Assembly: GCA_027449965.1 (NCBI GenBank)
Contig: DAIDKP010000011.1
Coordinates: 62,001-126,000, forward strand
Source of the DNA: Acidobacteriaceae bacterium
Lineage (GTDB): Bacteria > Acidobacteriota > Terriglobia > Terriglobales > Acidobacteriaceae
Direction of reading: 5' to 3'
DNA: 64,000 nt
Part shown: positions 55,474-64,000 of the stretch, piece after piece
Layout: each line of letters opens with the position of its first letter
How positions within the stretch are numbered: position 1 is the first letter of the stretch
Position numbers and translations under genes: made by a program
Notes under the pieces: model-generated
Told to the model about the DNA's origin: nothing
The model's input: the letters and a program-made list of their open reading frames with translations, nothing else
Databases searched by the model: none

Positions 55474-55854
55474 TCAGGCGGTTTGTCGCGAGCCGTTTTG
55501 CAGGAGACTGTCTACCGTGGTTCGCAGCTCCTCCGGGGAGTTTGCGCTCATGTAGTAGACGCCGGGAACCTCCGGGTGCTCGGCAGGCTTTTCATCGCTG
55601 GAGGTGAGGACGAGAACAGGAACATTCGGAAGGCGACGGCGAAGCTCGAGGACAAACTCGGGATGGCTGATTCCAGAGACTCGACTTCCGGTGACGACGA
55701 GTCGGAGGACGCGAGAGAAATCTTCGGACTCCACCATGCAGAGAGCGTCTGCGGGGCTGCTGACGCGGACGACATCGGGGGTTGCGCGCTGCAGAAGGTT
55801 CAGGCGCATGGAAGCCCGGAGAGGGTTTTCGTCAACCAGTAAGATCACCGCCAT
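55474..55854 (-). CDS. single-domain receiver-like protein without the phospho-acceptor Asp
   Basis: 126 aa from the ATG at 55854. It follows the response-regulator fold: VILLVDENPLRASMRLNLLQRA, then DALCMVESEDFSRVLRLVVTGSRVSG, PNVPVLVLTSSDEK and a final helix. The acidic DEN pocket is partly kept. The phosphorylated Asp, expected at the end of strand 3, is Thr (LVVTGS), and the conserved Lys of strand 5 is replaced (YYMSANS). It is probably a pseudo-receiver acting by protein contact. It lies alone between ccmF and uvrB. Confidence 0.75.
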   Translation of the reverse strand: MAVILLVDENPLRASMRLNLLQRATPDVVRVSSPADALCMVESEDFSRVLRLVVTGSRVSGISHPEFVLELRRRLPNVPVLVLTSSDEKPAEHPEVPGVYYMSANSPEELRTTVDSLLQNGSRQTA

Positions 55855-56157
55855 ATTCAACCTGGGCCGAATGAGCTTCAGCACGCCAGTCTCTCCCCTG
55901 TTCGCAGAAATCGCCTGACCAACGGGTAAGATGAACGGATTGGCGCACAGGTTGCCTTGCGACTGCGCGGCGCGAGGCGATTTGAACGCGGGTTCCGCAG
56001 AGACTGCGGATTGGGGTTGGAAGCGCGCCAGAACGAAGGCGCTCTGACGCAAAGGGAAAGGGTGTGTGCCCGAAAGACAACCGTGAGGGTGCATGTTTGC
56101 GGAGAAACGATCCAGGCAGAGGTCGAATTCGCAGAGTAGGGCTGCCTGGAGTTTGTC
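55855..56157. other. intergenic region without a supported gene
   Basis: About 300 bp between uvrB and the receiver-like gene. A 60-codon plus-strand frame (55957-56139) has a plausible tail but no ribosome site, and I do not accept it. No terminator for uvrB is evident. Confidence 0.45.
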
Positions 56158-58149
56158 TTAGCCGAAGAGAAATTCCTTTTCGCGGAGGTCCTTGAGCGTG
56201 TCTCGGAGCCGGGCGGCTTTTTCAAATTCGAAGCGCTTGGCGGCGTCTCGCATCTGCTCTTCAAGTGTGGCGAGATAGGCGTCGAGATCGGCCTGGCTGG
56301 CAAACTCGGTTTTGGTTTCGGTAGTGATCTCGACGGGGTCGCCGTATTCGGCTTTAAGGATGGCGGCGAGGCCGGGGTCGAGGCTTTTGAGGATGGACTG
56401 TGGGACGATGCCGTGTTCCTCGTTGTAGGCGCGCTGGATGGCGCGGCGACGGTTCGTTTCGTCGATGGCTCGCTTCATGGAGTCGGTCATGCGGTCGGCG
56501 TAGAGGATGGCGCGACCCTGGACGTGGCGGGCGGCGCGACCGATAGTCTGGATCATGGCACCGGTGGAGCGAAGAAACCCTTCCTTGTCGGCGTCGAGGA
56601 TGGCGACGAGCGAGACTTCGGGCAGGTCGAGACCTTCACGGAGCAGGTTGATGCCGATGAGGACGTCATACTCGCCTTTGCGGAGGCCGGCGAGGATTTT
56701 GACGCGCTCCAGGGTTTCAATCTCGGAGTGCATGTAACGGCAGCGCACACCGACCTCGGTGTAGTAGCCGGCGAGATCCTCGGACATGCGCTTGGTGAGG
56801 GTGGTGACGAGGACACGTTCGTTGCGGCTGGCGCGGGCGCGAATCTCGCCGAGAAGATCGTCGATCTGACCTTTGACAGGACGAATTTCGACCTCGGGAT
56901 CGATGAGTCCTGTGGGGCGGATGACCTGCTCGACGACGACTCCGGCGGCTTTGGTTAGCTCGTAGGGGCCGGGCGTGGCGGAGACGTAGATGAGCTGGTG
57001 GACGCGGTTCTCAAACTCTTCAAATTTGAGCGGACGGTTGTCCATGGCCGAGGGCAGGCGGAAGCCGTAATCGACGAGGGTCTGCTTGCGGCTGCGGTCA
57101 CCGTGCCACATGCCATGCACCTGAGGCATGGTGACATGAGACTCGTCGATGAAGACGAGGAAGTCGCGCGGGAAGTAGTCGAGCAGAGTGGGCGGAGGCT
57201 CACCGGGCAGGCGTCCGGAGAAGTGGCGGGAGTAGTTCTCGATGCCGTGGCAGTAGCCCATGGACTTGATCATCTCAAGGTCAAAGCGGACGCGCTGGTG
57301 GATGCGCTGCGCCTCGACCATGCGCCCTTCTTTCTCCAGTTGTGCTTCCCACTCGGTCAGTTCGGCGACGATGCTGTCGATGGCCTGAGCTTTGCGTTCG
57401 GGCTGGACGACGTAGTGGCTTTTGGGATAGATGGGCAGGCGAGCGAACTTCTGCCTGACGGTGCCGAAGAGCGGATCGATCTGGGAGAGCGACTCGATTT
57501 CGTCGCCGAAGAGTTCGATGCGGAAAGCGAATTCGTCGTAGGTGGGAAAGACTTCGATGACGTCGCCACGGACGCGAAAGGTGCCGCGGCGGAAGTCCAT
57601 GTCGTTGCGTTCGTAGAGAATCTCGACGAGGCGACGGACGATGTCCTGACGGCTGATGCGCTGGCCGCGCTCGAGCAGCAGGAGCATGCCGTAGTAGGCC
57701 TCGGGCGAGCCGAGGCCGTAGATGCAACTGACGGAGCTGACGATGATGGCGTCGCGACGTTCGAAAAGCGAGCGTGTGGCGGAGAGACGCAGCTTGTCCA
57801 GCTCTTCGTTGACGGTGGCTTCCTTTTCGATATAGAGATCGCCGGCGGGAACGTAGGCTTCCGGCTGGTAATAGTCGTAATAACTGACGAAATATTCAAC
57901 GGCGTTGGAGGGGAAAAACTGGCGGAATTCGTTGTAAAGCTGCGCGGCGAGGGTCTTGTTGTGCGCAAGGATGAGCGCAGGACGATTGACAGCCTCGATC
58001 ACCTTGGCCATGGTGAAGGTCTTGCCGGAGCCGGTGACGCCGAGCAACACCTGATGCTGCTCGCCGGCGGCAAGGCCAGAGACCAGTTCGTCGATGGCAC
58101 GAGGCTGATCGCCGCGTGGCTCATAGCTTGTTTGCAGCTGAAAATCCAT
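56158..58149 (-). CDS. uvrB: excinuclease ABC subunit B
   Basis: 663 aa. Walker A is GVTGSGKT. The beta-hairpin that clamps damaged DNA is [14 protein letters not shown], and the helicase box DESH is in [16 protein letters not shown]. Helicase motifs V and VI are [14 protein letters not shown] and [10 protein letters not shown]. The C-terminal UVR domain ([20 protein letters not shown]) binds UvrC. It loads at lesions with UvrA in nucleotide excision repair. The gene is monocistronic here. Confidence 0.97.
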   Translation of the reverse strand: MDFQLQTSYEPRGDQPRAIDELVSGLAAGEQHQVLLGVTGSGKTFTMAKVIEAVNRPALILAHNKTLAAQLYNEFRQFFPSNAVEYFVSYYDYYQPEAYVPAGDLYIEKEATVNEELDKLRLSATRSLFERRDAIIVSSVSCIYGLGSPEAYYGMLLLLERGQRISRQDIVRRLVEILYERNDMDFRRGTFRVRGDVIEVFPTYDEFAFRIELFGDEIESLSQIDPLFGTVRQKFARLPIYPKSHYVVQPERKAQAIDSIVAELTEWEAQLEKEGRMVEAQRIHQRVRFDLEMIKSMGYCHGIENYSRHFSGRLPGEPPPTLLDYFPRDFLVFIDESHVTMPQVHGMWHGDRSRKQTLVDYGFRLPSAMDNRPLKFEEFENRVHQLIYVSATPGPYELTKAAGVVVEQVIRPTGLIDPEVEIRPVKGQIDDLLGEIRARASRNERVLVTTLTKRMSEDLAGYYTEVGVRCRYMHSEIETLERVKILAGLRKGEYDVLIGINLLREGLDLPEVSLVAILDADKEGFLRSTGAMIQTIGRAARHVQGRAILYADRMTDSMKRAIDETNRRRAIQRAYNEEHGIVPQSILKSLDPGLAAILKAEYGDPVEITTETKTEFASQADLDAYLATLEEQMRDAAKRFEFEKAARLRDTLKDLREKEFLFG

Positions 58150-58316
58150 GCCATCAGTCTACATGGAAAGGCGAAGAAAGGACGAAATTGAAGCAAGTTC
58201 CCTGCCCCGGCGTTGCAGCGGCGCGGGTTGCGTTTGCGCCCATGCTGGCTGAGGGCGGATTGGCTGCTGCCTGACTCCTGGTGAGGTCAGGCTCGATGCC
58301 AGCGAGCGCGAGCGGC

Positions 58317-58322
58317 TACAAT
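58317..58322 (+). promoter_or_regulatory. -10 box directly before the SDR gene
   Basis: TACAAT ends 7 nt before the ATG at 58330. The intervening tccggcc does not hold a Shine-Dalgarno sequence. Confidence 0.45.
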
Positions 58323-58329
58323 TCCGGCC

Positions 58330-59157
58330 ATGACGACTCTGCGATCCCTGGCCCCAACCGGTCCCTTTGCCCACTATCCCTCGCTGCGCGGACGACGTGT
58401 GCTGATCAGCGGTGGAGCGAGCGGGATTGGAGCCGCGCTGGTGCGTGGATTTGTGGCGCAGGGATCCGCGGTGGCCTTTGTGGATGTGCAGGATGAAGCG
58501 GCTGCGGCGTTGATGGCGGAGTTGAGTGGCGAACGCGGCGCAACGTCGGGTGTGGCGTGGGACGCGGCTGGTGTTGCGCCGATCTATCGACACTGTGATC
58601 TGAGCGATGCGAGTGCGATTCCAGACGCGGTGGCTGACTGCATTCGATGGCTGGGCGGACTGGATGTGCTGGTGAACAATGCCGGCAATGATCGTCGCCA
58701 TGCGAGCGACACGGTGAGCGTGGCGGAGTGGGATGAATTGACGGCGATCAATCTGCGGCAGCAGTTTTTTGTAACGCAGGCGGCGCTGCCGGCGCTGCGG
58801 CAGTCGGGAGCAGCCTCAGTGTTGCACATGAGTTCGATTGCGTGGCGGATTCCTTCCGTGGGGCTGCCGGCGTATGTGGCAGCCAAAGCGGGGATTGTGG
58901 GACTGGCGCGATCCCTGGCGTTTGAAGAGGGGAAGCACAATATTCGCGTGAACAGTATTCAGCCCGGAGCGATTTTGACGGAGAAGCAGAAGCAACTGTG
59001 GGTGACGCCGGAGTACAGCGCGGAGATTCTGAGTCGGCAGGCGATCCGGCGGCATCTGGAACCGGAAGAGGTGGTGCGCCTGGCGTTGTTCCTGGCGGCA
59101 GACGACAGCAGCGGGATGACCGGGCAAAGCTATGTGATCGACGGAGGCTGGGTGTGA
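58330..59157 (+). CDS. short-chain dehydrogenase/reductase
   Basis: 275 aa. The cofactor loop is VLISGGASGIGAALVRGF, followed by FVDVQDE (an Asp after strand 2 suggests NAD) and DVLVNNAGNDRR. The catalytic triad is Ser in MSSIAW with YVAAKAG (Tyr and Lys). The end SGMTGQSYVIDGGWV is typical of classical SDRs. Sequence context suggests sugar or short alcohol substrates, but no specific one can be named. The gene may be leaderless. Confidence 0.92.
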   Translation: MTTLRSLAPTGPFAHYPSLRGRRVLISGGASGIGAALVRGFVAQGSAVAFVDVQDEAAAALMAELSGERGATSGVAWDAAGVAPIYRHCDLSDASAIPDAVADCIRWLGGLDVLVNNAGNDRRHASDTVSVAEWDELTAINLRQQFFVTQAALPALRQSGAASVLHMSSIAWRIPSVGLPAYVAAKAGIVGLARSLAFEEGKHNIRVNSIQPGAILTEKQKQLWVTPEYSAEILSRQAIRRHLEPEEVVRLALFLAADDSSGMTGQSYVIDGGWV

Positions 59158-59200
59158 GGATGGCGCGCGAGAGCCATCGGCACGGGGTGTGAGAGGAGGG

Positions 59201-59503
59201 TCAGAGGGTGAATCCGGCGTAGGGAACGACGAGGAAAAAGGTGAGCAGAAGCAGAATCATCAGGTCGGTATAAAGGAGCAATAGGACGGCGCCGTGGTAG
59301 AAGTTCCAGCGCTTCTGCATGCAGCGAGCCGTGTCAACCGCGCCGAAGGCGCAAAAGAGAAGCGGCAGCAGCAGCCAGGGGTTGGGACGGAGCGCAGGAA
59401 AGCCAGAGAGCGCGAAGCCCGCAACGAAACTGGCCAACGCCAGAAACGTGCCGCGCACCAGCGAGCGCTGCCGGAGATGGAAGTGGTTCATGCGGATGAC
59501 CAT
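59201..59503 (-). CDS. small three-helix membrane protein
   Basis: 100 aa (or 96 from the ATG at 59491). Helices are LVRGTFLALASFVAGFALSG, WLLLPLLFCAFGAVDTARC and AVLLLLYTDLMILLLLTFFLVV. Codon use and hydrophobic periodicity support a gene. The ribosome site is weak, and I do not recognise a family. It is convergent with the SDR gene and 75 bp downstream of a WecG-type gene. Confidence 0.6.
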   Translation of the reverse strand: MVIRMNHFHLRQRSLVRGTFLALASFVAGFALSGFPALRPNPWLLLPLLFCAFGAVDTARCMQKRWNFYHGAVLLLLYTDLMILLLLTFFLVVPYAGFTL

Positions 59504-59578
59504 CCTGTTTCAAGCTATCAGGCCAGGGGCATGGGCGCATCCACGGATTTTGAGAGGGTGAACTTGACGAGCGAACCG

Positions 59579-60337
59579 TCAGGACTCCGTGGCGGGAAGC
59601 TTGTCGCGATATTTGAGCAGCAGGGGGACGAGATGACGCGCGTCCCAGTAGCGAGGACCGAAGCGCTTGGGGTCAGAGGCGACGCGCCATAGCCAGCCCA
59701 TGCTGAGCTGATCGACCCAGTTGGGAATCCGGACCTGATCTCCGCTGAGAAATCCGATCGCCGCGCCGATGCAGTGAATGGCTGGACGATAGCTGAGCCG
59801 CTGTTTGAGATACCAGCCGACGCGCTCCTGCGTTCCGCCGCCGATGCCCATGATGATATGCCTGGGTCGTTCGGCTTCGAGTCGGCGCAGCAACTCTTCA
59901 TCCTCGATCACCGGCCCGTAGAGCGGCGCAAGATAGACATCCTGATCTCGGACGGTGTGACCGTGCCGCCGGAGCCAGGCGACATTGCGAGCGGCGCTGG
60001 CTGGAGTGGGCATGACCCAAAAGGTTGTGCCCTCGCCCTGAAGATCATGATGCTCCAGCAGCGTCCGCAGATACTTGAGGCCGGAGAGCTTGGGAATTCG
60101 CGGGCGCTCGACGAGATTCCAAAGCCAGACCATGAGCGCGCTGTCTGCGATGGCAAAATCAGCCCCCAGAAGAGCTTCACGATAGTTGGCATCTATGGCC
60201 AGATTTTTGAGCGCGGGCGCAGCGGGCACCACGACGAGACCGCCGCGCTGCACAACGCGGTCGACGGCACCGTGGGCATCGCCGACATAAAATCGAACAC
60301 CAAGAATAGTCAAATCAGCGTTTGCAGGATATTTCAT
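59579..60337 (-). CDS. WecG/TagA/CpsF-family glycosyltransferase, divergent copy
   Basis: 252 aa from the ATG at 60337 with GGAGGG 3 nt upstream. The family Asp is kept in FAIADSALMVWL. The signature GNPKQE is changed to GIGGGTQERVGWYLK, and the TxN motif is changed to VVPAAPALKN. AIHCIGAAIGFLSGDQVRIPNWVDQLSMGWLWRVASDPKR is the usual C-terminal part. It probably adds a sugar to a polyprenyl-linked intermediate with other specificity than the 1-864 protein. A barrel gene and UDP-sugar genes lie upstream. Confidence 0.86.
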   Translation of the reverse strand: MKYPANADLTILGVRFYVGDAHGAVDRVVQRGGLVVVPAAPALKNLAIDANYREALLGADFAIADSALMVWLWNLVERPRIPKLSGLKYLRTLLEHHDLQGEGTTFWVMPTPASAARNVAWLRRHGHTVRDQDVYLAPLYGPVIEDEELLRRLEAERPRHIIMGIGGGTQERVGWYLKQRLSYRPAIHCIGAAIGFLSGDQVRIPNWVDQLSMGWLWRVASDPKRFGPRYWDARHLVPLLLKYRDKLPATES

Positions 60338-60475
60338 ACACCCTCCACATGTGGAAGGACGCAGCAAGAAATGGACTTTGCTGAGCTGTTTATGGACCGT
60401 TGTCAGGTCGTTGCTGATCTGTGGCTGAAACGCGCGCCGAAGATCGAAAGCTGCCATGAAGCGGTGAGCCGCGAA

Positions 60476-61072
60476 CTAAGGGTGACTATGCTTCTTACGG
60501 AAGTAGTAGGTTGCGCCGAGGGTGAAGCCATTTGGAGTCAGGTTGTTGTTGCCAAAGTAGTGATTCCACATCTGATATTCGTAGTCACCACGGATATAGA
60601 CCGTGTTCCAGACACGCCGCTCCACGCCGCCGCCCAGTGCTTCCTGAAGAAACGTGTCGTGGGTGTACAGAGGATCGTTGGACGGAAAATCGATGCTGCC
60701 CACACCGATCAGCGCCTTGGCGTAGGGACGAAATCCCCAGAAGGGTCGAGCACGATAGATGGCTCCGCCTTTGAAGGAGTTTTGCTTCATACGCTGCAAT
60801 GTGGACGGCTTATCAAAGTCGATGGCTGTGACTTCGGCTTCGATGCCCAGTCCGTGCCACAGCTCATAGTCAGCCCATCCGGAAAGACCCAGCATTCGGC
60901 GTCCCTGACCGTAATCGAGGGAATAGTCGGAGAAACCGCCGCCGACGCCGAGAGGCAGTCCGGAGATTGTGACCGTGGGGGCGACCTGCGCCTGTGCGGG
61001 CGTGCTGCAAAGCACGGCAAACAGCGCGAGAGTGATGAGGAAGATGCCTGCTAGACCCTGTTTGATGGACAT
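60476..61072 (-). CDS. outer-membrane beta-barrel protein
   Basis: 198 aa with GAGAGG before the ATG. A signal peptide (GIFLITLALFAVLCSTPAQAQ) is followed by alternating strands with YELWHGLGIEAEVTAI, RPYAKALIGVGSI and VYIRGDYEYQMWNHYFG. NGFTLGATYYF follows near the end, and the chain finishes with a short basic KKHSHP. It resembles OmpA-type eight-strand barrels of unknown role. It is 138 bp upstream of the divergent WecG gene on the same strand. Confidence 0.8.
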   Translation of the reverse strand: MSIKQGLAGIFLITLALFAVLCSTPAQAQVAPTVTISGLPLGVGGGFSDYSLDYGQGRRMLGLSGWADYELWHGLGIEAEVTAIDFDKPSTLQRMKQNSFKGGAIYRARPFWGFRPYAKALIGVGSIDFPSNDPLYTHDTFLQEALGGGVERRVWNTVYIRGDYEYQMWNHYFGNNNLTPNGFTLGATYYFRKKHSHP

Positions 61073-61271
61073 GAAACCTCTCTCAAGTTTTGGCAGTCCT
61101 CACCCCGAAGCAAATCCTGAGGCAATTTTACAACGGCTTTGGATAATTCCCAATGAACATCCGCGCGCGGTAGAACGTTGCGACTTCCCGAAACGGAATG
61201 AATACTGGAATAGCGAAGTGGAGGGCAGTTCTGCACATGAGGCGTTGTCCGTGTCGGGCGTCGGAGAAGAT

Positions 61272-61907
61272 TTATTCCATGCAGGAACCAGCTTCCTCAC
61301 GCAAGGCTTGCAGATAGGCCTGCATGACGGCGATGCGCGGTTTGGCGAGGGAACGGGCACGGGCGAGCCGGAGCTGGCCGGGGAGGGTTTGCAGGGCGCG
61401 ATCGAGGACAGGCAGAACGTCGCTGACGCGATGGTAGCGAGTGTCTCGACCGACTTTGACGAGGGAACGCGCGATACCAATGGCACCGAGCTGCTCGAGA
61501 ATATCAGCATCTCGAAGGACGATGCCCTCGGGGGTGGTGGGCTGGTAACGCGCTTCGTGGGTTTGAATGGCGAGAGCGACGGCGGGAAGTTTTTCCTGAG
61601 GAAACTCCCACTGGCGCAGGAGGCGATCCGTGGCGGCGAGGGTGTAGGGAACGTGATCCCACTGCGCCAGTTCGTCAGGATCCGTGGGACGGTGGCCGGT
61701 GAAGACACCGAGATCATGCATCCACGCGGCGGCAAACAAAACATCGGGGTCTGCGGGATGATCGAGTTCGGGTGCGTCTGCCAGTACACCGACGAGCACG
61801 GCGAGCCGAGGCTGATGGCCGAATTTATCGACGGGCAAGGCTTCTGCTCGGATGTACTCGCACATGCGCTCTCGCCATTGTGCGGGGATTTGATCGTGCA
61901 TTTGCAT
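61272..61907 (-). CDS. HD-domain protein (probable phosphohydrolase)
   Basis: 211 aa with AGGAGG before the ATG. The HD signature is AAAWMHDLGVF with the metal-binding His-Asp pair. A first His lies in FGHQPRL, and later THEARYQP and LRDADILEQLGAIG supply the remaining ligands. HD-domain proteins of this size hydrolyse nucleotides or phosphates. It stands alone. Substrate unknown. Confidence 0.88.
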   Translation of the reverse strand: MQMHDQIPAQWRERMCEYIRAEALPVDKFGHQPRLAVLVGVLADAPELDHPADPDVLFAAAWMHDLGVFTGHRPTDPDELAQWDHVPYTLAATDRLLRQWEFPQEKLPAVALAIQTHEARYQPTTPEGIVLRDADILEQLGAIGIARSLVKVGRDTRYHRVSDVLPVLDRALQTLPGQLRLARARSLAKPRIAVMQAYLQALREEAGSCME

Positions 61908-62143
61908 TGTTCCTCCTGGCCTGCTGCTTTACTCTAAATCCAGCGCACTACAGTTTGAGAGCGAAATCAGTGCAGTGGGTGGTGTACTCGCAAAGGAACA
62001 GCGAGGCAGTATTTTTCTGAGAAAAATAGAGTATGGCATGGTATCCGCAGGACATAGCCGCTCAGAGTTTGCTCGAATGCCTGATGCATGACATTTGTCT
62101 GCCTTAGCCCACATCCGTTGGTGAGATTGAATATGCGGTGGAT

Positions 62144-62163
62144 TGCAATCTTGCAAGATTGCA
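62144..62163. promoter_or_regulatory. 20-bp perfect palindrome before ugd, possible attenuator or operator
   Basis: The sequence TGCAATCTTGCAAGATTGCA is its own complement. It lies 25 bp before the ugd start and is followed by a T-rich gctttgttttttg, so in RNA it could act as a terminator-like hairpin just before the ribosome site. As DNA it could be a binding site for a dimeric regulator. Confidence 0.55.
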
Positions 62164-62188
62164 GCTTTGTTTTTTGAATGGAGACTGG

Positions 62189-64000
<1,812 letters not shown>

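Noticed and set aside
55957..56139. 60-codon plus-strand frame ending KTTVRVHVCGETIQAEVEFAE
   Set aside because: The tail looks protein-like, but there is no ribosome site, the N-terminal half is low in information, and it lies between two minus-strand genes.

Overview
The window is a gene-dense stretch of a high-GC bacterial chromosome of Gram-negative build: LptE, a TonB-type transducer, outer-membrane barrels, lipoproteins and Tat substrates are all present. The gene set (NHL-repeat surface protein, exported DinB-like protein, carboxypeptidase-regulatory-domain protein beside cytochrome c maturation genes, exopolysaccharide glycosyltransferases, PaoABC-type aldehyde oxidoreductase) and the codon choice point to an Acidobacteriota genome of the Acidobacteriaceae/Terriglobia kind. 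This is an inference from gene content; no 16S gene is present. About 60 protein genes and one tRNA gene fill the window. I see no insertion sequence, prophage or CRISPR array.

Layout. 1-10.7 kb: an envelope polysaccharide region with a WecG/TagA-type glycosyltransferase running off the left edge, a GH-A-clan lipoprotein, an exported alpha/beta hydrolase, four glycosyltransferases, tRNA-Arg, a small HMA-like protein and a TlpA-like lipoprotein. 10.8-12.4 kb: two tandem 6-pyruvoyl-tetrahydropterin synthase paralogues plus GTP cyclohydrolase I. 12.5-18.3 kb: NHL-repeat protein, DinB-like protein, outer-membrane barrel and a large multi-PAS histidine kinase. 18.5-26 kb: dxs, a degenerate amidohydrolase, a GNAT enzyme, then gltX, a small membrane protein, ispF and ispD on the other strand, so three MEP isoprenoid genes lie close together. 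26.4-32.8 kb: small membrane proteins, an exported aldo/keto reductase, tilS, ftsH, an EamA protein and lptE. 32.9-38.2 kb: a paoA-paoB-paoC-xdhC operon for an exported molybdenum aldehyde oxidoreductase. 38.2-44.5 kb: truB, tonB, ileS and lspA.

44.5-50.7 kb: an intergenic segment with a C8G9 tract, then an enoyl-CoA hydratase gene with a 72-bp direct repeat on each side, two unlike ClC channels, a ZIP transporter and a DUF4149-like protein. 50.9-55.2 kb: ccmF-ccmH followed by two proteins that share a CcmI-like helical segment, one of them a large exported protein with a carboxypeptidase-regulatory domain. 55.5-58.1 kb: a degenerate receiver protein and uvrB. 58.3-64 kb: an SDR, a second WecG-type transferase, a barrel, an HD-domain protein, UDP-glucose dehydrogenase and the start of a UDP-glucuronate decarboxylase, again polysaccharide precursor genes.

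The most interesting signals are: (1) at least eight genes whose start codon lies 6-9 nt after a -10 box with no Shine-Dalgarno sequence, suggesting frequent leaderless mRNAs; (2) a dxs-coupled exported amidohydrolase homologue that has lost its metal ligands; (3) the candidate extra Ccm proteins; (4) the 72-bp repeats; (5) the double PTPS plus FolE cluster; (6) a probable WecG-STAS fusion.
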